From: Bog-473 sp963726005
GTDB taxonomy: Bacteria > Actinomycetota > Acidimicrobiia > Acidimicrobiales > RAAP-2
Length of the DNA: 64,000 bases
Assembly (NCBI GenBank): GCA_963726005.1
Contig: CAVSAT010000012.1
Location: forward strand, 62,001-126,000
Direction: 5' to 3'
Of the stretch, positions 8,544 through 17,012 are shown piece by piece. The translations under genes were made by a program, and so were the position numbers. Positions within the stretch are counted from its first letter, which is position 1, and every line of letters starts with the position of its first letter. The notes under the pieces are model-generated. The model saw only the letters and a program-made list of their open reading frames with translations, made no database searches and was not told the DNA's origin.

Positions 8544-10287
8544 ATGACCGACCTCATCACCCCGGACACAGCCGAGGCACCGAGCGGCGGTCTGTCACCG
8601 GTCCCGCTCCTCGCCAACGAACGACCACCAGCTGGGCGGCGCTCTTCATCACGACGCTGGGCATGCTGATGGCGACGATCGACGCCTCCATCGTCCTCAT
8701 CGCGCTGCCGGACATCTTCCGCGGCATCCACCTCGACCCGCTGCTGCCGTCGAACACGTTCTTCCTGCTCTGGATGATCCTCGGCTTCCTCATCGTCACC
8801 AGCGTGCTGGTGGTGAGCCTCGGGCGCCTGGGCGATCTCTACGGGCGCGTCCGCATGTACAACCTGGGCTTCGCCGTCTTCACCTTCTTCTCGCTGCTGC
8901 TGAGCATCACCTGGATGACGGGCACGGCTGGCGGCATCTGGCTCATCGTCATGCGGATCTTCCAGGGCGTCGGCGCCGCCATGCTGATGGCCAACTCGGC
9001 CGCGATCCTGACCGACGCCTTCCCGCCCGACCGCCGCGGCTTCGCCCTCGGCATCAACCAGGCCGCCGCGATCAGCGGCACCTTCATCGGGCTCCTCCTC
9101 GGCGGCCTCCTCGCCCCGATCAACTGGCGCCTGATCTTCCTCGTCTCCGTGCCCATCGGGCTCTTCGCCACGGTGTGGGGCTACGTCTCGCTGAAGGAGG
9201 TGGCACGCGGCTCACGCGCCCGCATCGACTGGGCGGGCAACGTCACCTTCGCCATCGGGCTCGATCCTGGTCATGATCGGGATCACCTACGGGATCGAGC
9301 CCTACGGGAGGTCGTCCGATGGGCTGGACCAACCCGACCGTGCTGGCCGAGCTGGGGATCGGCATCGCCTTCCTGATCCTGTTCTGCTTCATCGAGGTGC
9401 ACACCGGACGAGCCGATGTTCCGGCTCCAGCTCTTCAAGATCCGGGCCTTCTCGGCCGGCGTCTTCGCCAGCTTCCTGGGCGCGCTCGGGCGTGGCGGCC
9501 TGATGTTCATGCTCATCATCTGGCTGCAGGGCATCTGGCTGCCCCGCCACGGCTACACCTTCGCCGTGACGCCCCTGTGGGCCGGGATCTACATGATCCC
9601 CCTGACCGCCGGCTTCCTGATCGGCGGGCCCGCTCTCGGGCATCCTGTCGGACCGCTACGGTTCGCGGCCCTTCGCCACCGGCGGCATGCTCGGGCAGCG
9701 CGGTCGCCTTCTTCCTCCTGGAGGAGGTCCCGGTGGATTTCTCCTACGCCGACTTCGGCGTCCTGCTCTTCTTCATGGGCCTCGTGCATGTCGGCTTTCG
9801 GCGCCTCCAACCGCACCGGCGTGATGAACAGCCTGCCGGCGGCCGACCGCGGCGCCGGGTCGGGAATGAACACGACCTTCCAGAACTCGGCCCAGGTGCT
9901 CTCCATCGGCATCTTCTTCACACTGATGATCGTGGGGCTCTTCGGATCATCTGCCGGCTGCGCTGCGTCAGCGGCCTGACCGCGCACGGTGTGCCGGAGG
10001 CGACGGCGCGACTCGATCTCGCACCTCCCGCCGGTCTCGACGCTCTTCGCGGCCTTCCTGGGCTACAACCCGGCCGCCCACCTGCTCGGCCCGCACGTGC
10101 TCTCCCAGCTGACCCCGGCGCAGCGCACCACGTCACGGGCGAGCGCTTCTTCCCCGGCCTCATCACGAACTCGTTCAAGGACGGCCTGCACACCGCGTTC
10201 AACTTCGCCATCGTCATGTGCCTCTTGGGCGCAGCCTGCTCGTGGACCCGCGGCGGGAAGGGCGCCGCCGGCGCGGACGCGGCCTGA
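8544..10287 (+). pseudogene. MFS multidrug exporter (DHA2, 14-TM type), many frameshifts
   Basis: Starts at ATG 8544 (MTDLITPDTAEAPSGG). After a frame change near 8618 it runs cleanly to about 9262 through ATIDASIVLIALPDIF (DHA2 motif D1), GRLGDLYGRVRMYN (motif A) and IFQGVGAAMLMANSAAI (motif C). After that the frame changes at least seven more times, near 9263, 9410, 9640, 9690, 9795, 9945 and 10060. It ends with NSFKDGLHTAFNFAIVMCLL before the stop at 10285. Restored length is about 580 residues, normal for 14-helix exporters. The intact 640-bp stretch next to dense frameshifts is odd and needs read-level checking. Confidence 0.78.
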
Positions 10288-10417
10288 GGGATCTCCGTTC
10301 GCCACCTCGCCGGCGCGGGCCCGAGGTCGGACGCCGCTGCTGCGTCGGTGATCCCCCGCTGCGCACTCCGCCGGGATGGATACTGGGTCGAACCGGAACA
10401 AGCAAGGGAGGGATGGC

Positions 10418-11194
10418 GTGGTTGCTCTCGTCGTTGCGTCGACGTTCGTGGTCCTGGTGCTCGGCATCCTGGTGGCGGGACTCCTGCGCAGCCACGCCGA
10501 CATCCTGCGGTCCCTCCATGACCTCGGGGTGGGGGTCGGCGACCCCGTCGCCGACCGGCTCGCACCCTCCCCGGCCCCCGTCCCGGTGGCGGGCCCCACC
10601 GCCGGACCCGCCCTGGGCCCGGCTCCGGCGGTCGCCGGCGTGACCCCGACCGGTGACGCCCGAGCGGTGGCGGTGGACAACGGCGACCAGCTCACCCTCC
10701 TCGGGTTCCTCTCCTCGGGCTGCGCCACCTGCGCGGGGTTCTGGCAGGCCCTGCAGGCACCGGACCGCCTGGCACTCGGCGACCGCACCCGTGTCGTCAT
10801 CGTCACCAAGGGTCCCGACCGCGAGGTGCCGGCCGAGGTACGCGCGCTCAGCACCGGCAGCGTGCCGGTCGTGATGTCGACCGACGCCTGGGTGGACTAC
10901 GAGGTCCCCGGCTCGCCCTTCTTCGTGCTGGTCGACGGCGTCAGCGGCCGCAAGGTCGGCCAAGGGGTGGCGGGCCACGTCGGGCAGCTGACCGAGCTGG
11001 TCCGGCGGGCCGAGCACGACCGTGCCGGGCCCTGCGACACCCGCCCGCGCGGCGGGACCGGACAGGACGGGCCGGCGCGCGAGGCGGCGGCGGACGAGGT
11101 GCTCCGCGCCGCAGGGATCCTCCCGGGCGATCCGAGCCTGTACCCACGGACGCTCGCCGACGTCTTCCCCGGCGACGGCGGCCGGGCGACGTAG
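10418..11194 (+). CDS. MauD-like membrane-anchored thioredoxin-fold protein
   Basis: Product of 258 residues. A single N-terminal membrane anchor (residues 1-20, VALVVASTFVVLVLGILVAG) is followed by a Pro/Ala linker and then a thioredoxin-like domain with the redox motif SSGCATCAGFW. Further on is GSPFFVLVDGVSGRKVGQG, containing the cis-proline region of thioredoxins. GTG 10418 is preferred because GGGAGG lies six bases upstream. MauD is the periplasmic thiol-disulfide protein needed to mature the disulfide-rich light chain of methylamine dehydrogenase. The MauE-like and Cys-rich genes downstream make the same partnership likely here (inference). It is the first gene of a five-gene same-strand cluster. 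Confidence 0.75.
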   Translation: MVALVVASTFVVLVLGILVAGLLRSHADILRSLHDLGVGVGDPVADRLAPSPAPVPVAGPTAGPALGPAPAVAGVTPTGDARAVAVDNGDQLTLLGFLSSGCATCAGFWQALQAPDRLALGDRTRVVIVTKGPDREVPAEVRALSTGSVPVVMSTDAWVDYEVPGSPFFVLVDGVSGRKVGQGVAGHVGQLTELVRRAEHDRAGPCDTRPRGGTGQDGPAREAAADEVLRAAGILPGDPSLYPRTLADVFPGDGGRAT

Positions 11195-11232
11195 CCGGAG
11201 TGGTCGACGAACGAATGGTTCGGGGCTGACGG

Positions 11233-11712
11233 GTGGCCACCATCGGCGCGCACGGCATCACGTCACGCGTGCCCGACGGCTTCGAGAGCCGGATCTACGT
11301 GCGCCCGTCGACGGTCGGCGCCACCTTCCCCGTGGCGCAGTTCGCCACGTTCCCCATCCCCGACGACGTCGGCGACTTCGGAAGCGGTGCCGTCACGCTC
11401 ATGGGGCCCTCCGACGTGTTCGCCACGCTCTTCGAATACGGGCCCCAGAGCGTGGGCACCGCGCTGTTCGCCCGGCAGGGCCGGCCCCCCGCGCTCGCAG
11501 CGGGCGACTTCTCACCCATGACACTGCGGCGGGGGATCCCCGGGCAGTCCGGCACGCAGTGGTTCTTCACGGAGGCGGGCCGGCCCTTCTGCTTCTACGC
11601 CGTCCTGGGCAGCCACACCCAGCGGGGGCTGCTGGTGCCCCGGGTCAACGAGGTGCTCGGCTCCCTCACCCTCAGCCCCGCCGTCCCCGCCGCGCCGTCG
11701 CAATGGAATTGA
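11233..11712 (+). CDS. Hypothetical protein in Mau-like cluster
   Basis: Product of 159 residues with no membrane segment or signal peptide that I can recognise. The sequence alternates short hydrophobic strands with glycines and prolines (DDVGDFGSGAVTLMGPSDVF, GQSGTQWFFTEAGRPFCFYA), suggesting a small beta-rich fold. It contains one cysteine. GTG start at 11233. The stop lies inside the first copy of a 17-bp tandem duplication. Its position between MauD-like and MauE-like genes suggests it acts in the same process. Function unknown. Confidence 0.65.
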   Translation: MATIGAHGITSRVPDGFESRIYVRPSTVGATFPVAQFATFPIPDDVGDFGSGAVTLMGPSDVFATLFEYGPQSVGTALFARQGRPPALAAGDFSPMTLRRGIPGQSGTQWFFTEAGRPFCFYAVLGSHTQRGLLVPRVNEVLGSLTLSPAVPAAPSQWN

Positions 11713-11738
11713 CGCCTTGGAGGAATTGACGCCTTGGA
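11705..11738 (+). repeat. 17-bp perfect tandem duplication over a stop codon
   Basis: ggaattgacgccttgga occurs twice without a gap (11705-11721 and 11722-11738). The first copy carries the TGA of the upstream gene. The junction supplies GGAGG for the TTG start at 11734. Confidence 0.9.
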
Positions 11739-12309
11739 TGTGATCGGCCTGTACCTCATCGCGTGTGTGCTGCTGGTGGCCGCCGGCCTCGCCAAGGCTG
11801 CTCGCCCCGACGACACCGCCCGCGCCCTGGCCGCCCTCGTCCCCGGGCGGGGCATGCCGCTGGTCCGGCTGCGCCTGGCCGTCCGGGCCGGAGCGCTGGC
11901 CGAAGCCGCCCTCGGGCTGTTCGCCCTGGCCCTCCCCCGCCCCGTCACCGCGGCGCTCGTCGCGGCCTCCTACCTGTGCTTCGCCGGCGTCGTGCTCGCC
12001 GCCCGCCGGCGTGGGGGCTCGCTCGCCACGTGCGGTTGCTTCGGGCGACCCGACACACCGCCCACACTCGTGCACGTGCTGCTCGACCTCGTGCTGGCCA
12101 TTGCGGCGGTGGTCCTCGCCGCGGCCGCGCCGCGCCAGGGCACCCTGGTCACCTCCCTGGCGCACCAGCCCCGGGCCGGACTCCCACTCGTCTTCGTCAG
12201 CGCGGTCGGCGCCTGGCTGACCCTCCTCGCGCTGTCCGCGTTGGGCGAGCTGGAGGGGGCACGCCGCCTGCTGCGGCCGGCGCGGTACGGCGCGGTGGCT
12301 TCGCCATGA
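11734..12309 (+). CDS. MauE/DoxX-like redox-associated membrane protein
   Basis: Product of 191 residues with five to six predicted membrane helices. The diagnostic segment SLATCGCFGRPDTPPTLVHV is followed by LLDLVLA, which matches the CxC/FG and Asp-containing motif of MauE-family proteins. MauE is a membrane protein required for formation of methylamine dehydrogenase light chain. The TTG start at 11734 is ten bases after GGAGG created by the tandem duplication; GTG 11740 is an alternative. Its TGA overlaps the ATG of the Cys-rich gene (ATGA), implying translational coupling between this membrane protein and its presumed client. Confidence 0.78.
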   Translation: MDVIGLYLIACVLLVAAGLAKAARPDDTARALAALVPGRGMPLVRLRLAVRAGALAEAALGLFALALPRPVTAALVAASYLCFAGVVLAARRRGGSLATCGCFGRPDTPPTLVHVLLDLVLAIAAVVLAAAAPRQGTLVTSLAHQPRAGLPLVFVSAVGAWLTLLALSALGELEGARRLLRPARYGAVASP

Positions 12310-13706
12310 GCCTGTCGAGCGCGCTCGTGACGCGCACGGCCCGGGTGCTCGAGGGTCACCTCTCGCGTCGCAGCCTGATCAACCGGTCGGCCTTCGTCGG
12401 CAGCGCCGTCGCCATCGGCTCCGGCCTGGACCTGGCGCTGAAGCCGGGCACCGCCTACGGCCAGATCTGCGAGTGCGGGAACGCCGGGTGCGACTGCGGC
12501 AGCACGTGCTGCTCGGGGTTCTCCGAATTCTGCTGCGCGGTCGGCGGCGCCAACTACTGCCCCGAGAACACGGTGATGGGCGGGTGGTGGGTGGCGGACA
12601 ACTCCTCGTACTGCGGCGGCCCGCGCTACTACATGGACTGCAATTCCACCTGTACCTGCGCGAGCGGGTGCGGCAGCGGTTTCCCCTTCTGCGCGCCGGG
12701 CTGCGACCAGACCGGCTGCGGCTGCGGCTCGCACGGCTGCGACTCCTACCTCACCGGCTGCCTGCAGTTCCGCTACGGCCAGTGCAACCAGGACCTGGCG
12801 TGCATGGGCCGCATCGTCTGTCGCGTCGTGGCCTGCGTCCCGCCCTGGCAGGTGGATCCCTCGTGCACGACGGTGGTGGCCGTCGACAACAGCACCGCCG
12901 AGCAGAACGAGCCGTGTTGGACGCCGGCCCCGCCCATGCCCCCGTGCAGCTCGGCCGCCACCGACTGCAAGGTCGTGGGCATCGCCGCCAGTGGCGACGA
13001 CGCCGGGTACGCCGTGTTCACGTCCACCGGGAAGCTGTTCGGCTTCGGCGACTTCCTGAGCCAGGGTGACGCCTCCGACCTCGCGCTCGATGGGCCGATC
13101 GTGGCCGGGGCCAGGTGCCCCACCGGGGGCTACTACCTGGTGGGCGCGGACGGTGGCATCTTCGACTACGCCGGTGCACCCTTCCTCGGATCGATGGGCG
13201 GACAGCACCTGAACGCCCCGGTCGTCGGGATGGCGGCCACGCCGTCGGGACAGGGGTACTGGCTCGTCGCCGCCGACGGCGGAATCTTCGACTACGGCGA
13301 TGCGCCGTTCCTCGGATCGATGGGCGGACAGCACCTGGACGCCCCGGTCGTCGGGATGACGGCCACGCCGTCGGGACAGGGGTACTGGCTCGTCGCCGCC
13401 GACGGCGGCATCTTCGACTACGGCGATGCGCCGTTCCTCGGATCGATGGGCGGACAGCACCTGAGCGCCCCGGTGGTGGGGATGGCGGCCACGCCGTCGG
13501 GACAGGGGTACTGGCTCGCCGCCGCCGACGGCGGCATCTTCGCCTACGGCGACGCCGCGTTCGACGGATCGACCGGCGCCATCCATCTCAACATGCCTGT
13601 GGTCGGCATGGCGGCGTACGGCCAGGACGCCGGCTACTGGCTGGTGGCGCGGGACGGCGGCATCTTCGCCTTCGGCGGCGCGCCGTTCCTCGGGTCACCG
13701 GCGTGA
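12306..13706 (+). CDS. Tat-exported Cys-rich MauA-like protein fused to propeller-type repeats
   Basis: Product of 466 residues. Residues 1-50 form a Tat signal with SRRSLINRSAF (arginines 21-22). About residues 55-210 hold 28 cysteines, with a segment NYCPENTVMGGWWVAD then RYYMDCNSTC. This matches the spacing around the first tryptophylquinone Trp of methylamine dehydrogenase light chain (NCPPGTKLATASWVASC). The C-terminal half has six repeats of about 42 residues (PVVGMAATPSGQGYWLVAA type). These are common in secreted proteins of Acidimicrobiia and look like propeller blades. Neighbouring MauD-, MauE- and CcdA-like genes fit disulfide maturation after Tat export. Whether a cofactor forms is unknown, and no heavy chain (mauB) is present. 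Confidence 0.72.
   Translation: MSLSSALVTRTARVLEGHLSRRSLINRSAFVGSAVAIGSGLDLALKPGTAYGQICECGNAGCDCGSTCCSGFSEFCCAVGGANYCPENTVMGGWWVADNSSYCGGPRYYMDCNSTCTCASGCGSGFPFCAPGCDQTGCGCGSHGCDSYLTGCLQFRYGQCNQDLACMGRIVCRVVACVPPWQVDPSCTTVVAVDNSTAEQNEPCWTPAPPMPPCSSAATDCKVVGIAASGDDAGYAVFTSTGKLFGFGDFLSQGDASDLALDGPIVAGARCPTGGYYLVGADGGIFDYAGAPFLGSMGGQHLNAPVVGMAATPSGQGYWLVAADGGIFDYGDAPFLGSMGGQHLDAPVVGMTATPSGQGYWLVAADGGIFDYGDAPFLGSMGGQHLSAPVVGMAATPSGQGYWLAAADGGIFAYGDAAFDGSTGAIHLNMPVVGMAAYGQDAGYWLVARDGGIFAFGGAPFLGSPA
13188..13565 (+). repeat. 126-bp tandem repeats encoding 42-residue blades
   Basis: Three near-identical 126-bp units begin at 13188, 13314 and 13440 with ggatcgatgggcggacagca. They differ at only a few positions. 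More diverged copies flank them in the same gene. The near identity points to recent duplication or gene conversion. Confidence 0.9.
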
Positions 13707-13731
13707 CGGTCGCGCCACGAAAGGGGTAACC

Positions 13732-14556
13732 ATGACCATCCTCCTCGCCCTCGCCGCCGCGGCGATCGCCGTCGTGGCGGCGGCCGCGTCGACGTGGTCG
13801 CCCTGCGGGGTCTCGATGCTGTCCACGATCACCCCCCTGGCGGAACGCGCCCGCAGCCACCGCTACACGAGGACGGCGGCCTGGTTCGTGGCCGGGAGCG
13901 TTCTAGGTGGGGCCTCGCTCGGCCTCGTGATGGCCGCCCTGGCCGTGGGGGTGCGCGCCACGGGGGCCGACGCGGCGCTGCTCGCCACAGCCGCCTGCGC
14001 CGCGAGTGCGCTCGCCGCGGCAGCCGACGCCCGTCTCGGCGGTTTCCACCTGCCCGTCCATCACCGCCAGGTCAACGAGCGCTGGCTCGACCAGTTCCGC
14101 CCGTGGGTCTACGGGGCCGGCTTCGGCTGGCAGATCGGCGCGGGGCTCGTCACCTATATCAAGACGGCGGCGCTCTACCTGATGATCGTCCTGGCCGCGC
14201 TGACCGCCGACCCGTGGGTCGCGCTGTCGATTGGCGCGCTCTTCGGCCTGGTGCGCGGCCTCGCCGTCCTCCTGGGCCGCGGCATCACCACCGCGCACGC
14301 CCTGACGGCGTTTCACCGGCGCTTCACCGGCGCCTGGCCCGTGATGCTCGGCGTCGTCGTCGTGTCCGAGACGGCGGTGGCCGTCGTGTGCGCGTCGCTC
14401 CTCTCACCCTGGGCCGCCGTGGCGGTGGTGGCGCTGGGGTCGGGCTGCGCCCTCGTCCGGGCCCGGGGGCGCCGGACCGACACCGTGCAGACCGACACCG
14501 TGCGGACCGACACCGTGCGGACCGACACCGTGCGGACCGACACCGTGCGGAACTGA
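13732..14556 (+). CDS. CcdA/DsbD-like membrane protein of Mau-like cluster
   Basis: Product of 274 residues with six to seven membrane helices. STWSPCGVSMLSTITPL in the first helix is the Pro-Cys-Gly pattern seen in CcdA/DsbD-type transmembrane electron carriers. A second membrane cysteine occurs later (AVVCASLLSPW). Such proteins pass reducing equivalents across the membrane to extracytoplasmic thioredoxins, so the MauD-like protein is its likely partner (inference). ATG start with AAAGGGG upstream. The C terminus ends in five TDTVR/TDTVQ pentapeptides encoded by a 15-bp tandem repeat. The assignment is weaker than for the other cluster members. Confidence 0.65.
   Translation: MTILLALAAAAIAVVAAAASTWSPCGVSMLSTITPLAERARSHRYTRTAAWFVAGSVLGGASLGLVMAALAVGVRATGADAALLATAACAASALAAAADARLGGFHLPVHHRQVNERWLDQFRPWVYGAGFGWQIGAGLVTYIKTAALYLMIVLAALTADPWVALSIGALFGLVRGLAVLLGRGITTAHALTAFHRRFTGAWPVMLGVVVVSETAVAVVCASLLSPWAAVAVVALGSGCALVRARGRRTDTVQTDTVRTDTVRTDTVRTDTVRN
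14476..14550 (+). repeat. 15-bp tandem repeat, five copies
   Basis: accgacaccgtgcgg repeats five times in frame (the first copy has A at base 14) and encodes TDTVR. It ends directly before the stop codon of the membrane protein gene. Copy number probably varies between strains. Confidence 0.92.
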
Positions 14557-14615
14557 CGGGTCCCACTACGCTCGCGCCCATCGCGCCCGACCCCGCGTCA
14601 CCCGAGGGACCGCCC

Positions 14616-15461
14616 CTGCCCATCCGGCTCCTGCTGGCCGACGTGGACGGGACGCTGGTCACCCACGACAAGATCCTCACCGACCGCGCCATCGCCGCCG
14701 TCCACCACCTGCGCGAGGCGGGCGTCCTCTTCGCCATCACGAGCGGCCGGCCGCCGCGCGGCATGGAGATGCTCGTGGAGCCGCTCGATCTCCAGACGCC
14801 GATCGCCGCCTTCAACGGCGGGGAGATCGTGGACCGTGCCATGAAGGTCCTCGAGCAGCACACCTTGCCAGAGGACCTCGTGGTCCCGCTCGCCGAGCAC
14901 ATGGCCTCGTCCCACCTCGACGTGTGGCTCTACCGCGGCGCCGAGTGGTACGTGCGGGACCCGAAGGCGCCGCACGTCGACCGGGAGGCCTGGACCGTCA
15001 AGTTCGAGCCCAAGGTCATGCACGGGTACGACGGGCTGACCGACGACGTCGTCAAGCTGGTCGGGGTGAGCGACGACCACGAGGCCATCGAGGCGGCGAA
15101 CACCGGCGTCTGCGAGGCGTTCGGCGACCACGTCACGGCGGCGGCGTCCCAGCCGTACTACCTCGACGTCACCCACCCCGACGCCAACAAGGGCTTCGTG
15201 GCGCAGTACCTGGCCCGGCGCTACCAGCTCCAACCCGGCGAGATCGCGACGATTGGCGACCAGCCCAACGACATCTTGATGTTCGCCCACTCGCGGCTCG
15301 GCATCGCGATGGGCAATGCCGACCCGCAGGTGAAGCGGGCCGCACGGCGGGTCACCAAGAGCAGCGAGGACGAGGGCTTCGCGTACGCCGTCGAGCGCTT
15401 CGTGCTCCCGGCGGCCGCCCTTACACCCCCCGGTGGTTCTCGAAGCGCGCGTACTGCTTGA
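14616..15461 (+). CDS. HAD-IIB (Cof-type) sugar phosphatase-like hydrolase
   Basis: About 281 residues. HAD motif I is DVDGTLVTHDK, motif II lies in FAITSGRPPRG, a lysine occurs near DANKGFVAQYL, and motif III/IV is IGDQPNDILMFAHS. This is the Cof/YidA-type HAD-IIB family, which hydrolyses sugar phosphates or similar. No ATG, GTG or TTG precedes the domain in frame within a sensible distance. The best start is CTG 14616 (LPIRLLLADVDGT), or a start codon was lost to sequence error. The 3' end overlaps the convergent dnaB by 41 bases. Confidence 0.8.
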   Translation: MPIRLLLADVDGTLVTHDKILTDRAIAAVHHLREAGVLFAITSGRPPRGMEMLVEPLDLQTPIAAFNGGEIVDRAMKVLEQHTLPEDLVVPLAEHMASSHLDVWLYRGAEWYVRDPKAPHVDREAWTVKFEPKVMHGYDGLTDDVVKLVGVSDDHEAIEAANTGVCEAFGDHVTAAASQPYYLDVTHPDANKGFVAQYLARRYQLQPGEIATIGDQPNDILMFAHSRLGIAMGNADPQVKRAARRVTKSSEDEGFAYAVERFVLPAAALTPPGGSRSARTA

Positions 15462-16809
15462 GGAACAGCAGGTTGGCCTTCCCCGTCGGGCCGTTGCGGT
15501 GCTTCGCCACCTCAATCAGCGCGTCGTCGGCCCGGTCGATGGGCACCTCGTCGTTGTACTCGGACTCCCGGTAGATGAAGAGGACGACGTCCGCATCCTG
15601 CTCGAGCGAGCCCGACTCCCGCAGGTCCGACAGCTGCGGCGTCTTGTCCTGGCGGGACTCGAGGTTGCGGGAGAGCTGGGAGAGGGCCACGACCGGCACC
15701 TCGAGCTCGCGGGCCAGGATCTTGAGGCCGCGGCTGATCTCGGCGACCTCCGTCTGGCGGTTCTCTGCCTTGGCCCGGCCGGTCATCAGCTGAAGGTAGT
15801 CGACGACGACGACGCCCAGGTCGCCCTCGGACTTCTTGAGGCGGCGCGCCCGCGCCCGGATGTCCATGACCGTCACGTTGGGGTTGTCGTCGATGAAGAT
15901 GGGCGCGCTCGACAACCGTGTGACGGCCATCCCGATCTTGCTCCAGTCCTGGCTGCGGATGCGCCCGGTCTGCAGGCTCTGCCCGTTCACCTCGGCCTCG
16001 GAGGCCAAGAGGCGCTGGGTCAGCTCGAGGTGCCCCATCTCGAGCGAGAAGAGGAGCGCCGGGCGCTGGGCGGCCATCCCGACGTTGGCCAGGATCCCGA
16101 GTGCGAAGCTCGTCTTTCCCATGCCGGGACGGGCGCCGACGATGTTGAGCGAGGAGGGTTGGAGGCCGAGCAGGATCCGGTCCAGCTCGTGGTACCCCGT
16201 TGCCACGCCGGTGATGTGCGAACCGCGTTGGCCCAGCTCTTCGATCCGGTCCAGCCCCTTCCCCAGCAGCTCGTGCAACGGCGCCATGGTGTCGGCGGTG
16301 CGCCGCTCGCCCACGTCGAAGACCAGCTGCTCCGCCTCGTCGACCGCCGCCTTGACGTCCTCGGGGACCGAGTAGCCGATGTCGGCGATCTCCCCCGCCA
16401 CGCCGATGAGCTTGCGCAGCAGCGCGTGCTCCTCGACGATCTCGGCGTAGTGCCGCGCGTTGGCGATCGACGGCGTGTTGGCCTGGAGCGAGATGAAGAT
16501 GGACGGGTCGCCGACCTGCTCGAGCACGCCCGAGCGCTTGAGCTCGTCGGTCACGGTCACCGCGTCGATGGCCTCGCCCCGCTCCATGAGGACCCTGATC
16601 GCGCCGAAGATGTGCCCGTGCGCCGGCTTGTAGAAGTCGGCGGCCGAGCACTTCTCGATCCCGACTGACGCGGCGTCGTTCGACAGCAGCATGGCCCCGA
16701 GCAGCGACTCCTCGGCGTCGACGTCGTGGGGCGGCACGCGCGCGCCGCTCGGGGTGAACGGGGCCGCGCGCAGCGGGCGGGGGCGGGTGTCGTCGAAGGC
16801 TTGGACCAC
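15421..16809 (-). CDS. dnaB: Replicative DNA helicase
   Basis: Product of 462 residues. The N-terminal DnaB domain starts with PPHDVDAEESLLGAML. The RecA-like ATPase follows, with Walker A GARPGMGKTSFAL (about residue 215), Walker B VVVVDYLQLMTG and the arginine-finger region PQLSDLRESGSLEQDADV. It unwinds DNA ahead of the fork as a hexamer. GTG at 16809 is chosen because GGGGAG lies five bases upstream and the conserved region follows after about 25 residues. No intein is present, unlike in M. tuberculosis. It lies downstream of rplI on the same strand but is separated by 203 bp containing DnaA-box-like sites, so it may have its own promoter. Confidence 0.97.
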   Translation of the reverse strand: MVQAFDDTRPRPLRAAPFTPSGARVPPHDVDAEESLLGAMLLSNDAASVGIEKCSAADFYKPAHGHIFGAIRVLMERGEAIDAVTVTDELKRSGVLEQVGDPSIFISLQANTPSIANARHYAEIVEEHALLRKLIGVAGEIADIGYSVPEDVKAAVDEAEQLVFDVGERRTADTMAPLHELLGKGLDRIEELGQRGSHITGVATGYHELDRILLGLQPSSLNIVGARPGMGKTSFALGILANVGMAAQRPALLFSLEMGHLELTQRLLASEAEVNGQSLQTGRIRSQDWSKIGMAVTRLSSAPIFIDDNPNVTVMDIRARARRLKKSEGDLGVVVVDYLQLMTGRAKAENRQTEVAEISRGLKILARELEVPVVALSQLSRNLESRQDKTPQLSDLRESGSLEQDADVVLFIYRESEYNDEVPIDRADDALIEVAKHRNGPTGKANLLFLKQYARFENHRGV

Positions 16810-16860
16810 GGCTCCCCTACTGTGACCTTCTGGGCCTGGGGACGGTAAGCCCCCAATAGA

Positions 16861-16890
16861 TGTGGGTAAGGCTCGCCACCGTGTGGATAA
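16861..16890. promoter_or_regulatory. DnaA-box pair upstream of dnaB
   Basis: TGTGGATAA at 16882-16890 is the exact reverse complement of the consensus DnaA box TTATCCACA. TGTGGGTAA at 16861-16869 differs by one base and has the same orientation, 12 bp away. Both lie in the 203-bp rplI-dnaB gap. DnaA binding is not shown. Confidence 0.55.
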
Positions 16891-17012
16891 GCGGTGCACG
16901 AGCGGTCATCTGCTGTGGACGCGGCGCAACCCGGCTGGAACAGCGATTCGGCACCCCCCCATCGTGCCCGCCGGGTACTTCACGCCATGGGGATGGCCTC
17001 CCGAGGTCCTGC

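Noticed and set aside
13188..13565. Regular repeats considered as a CRISPR array
   Set aside because: Units are contiguous, 126 bp, in frame and coding, with no spacers. The repeats at 54447-54563 are also coding, and no cas gene is present.
15421..16809. Search for an intein in dnaB, as in M. tuberculosis
   Set aside because: The protein has normal length and its Walker and signature regions are uninterrupted.
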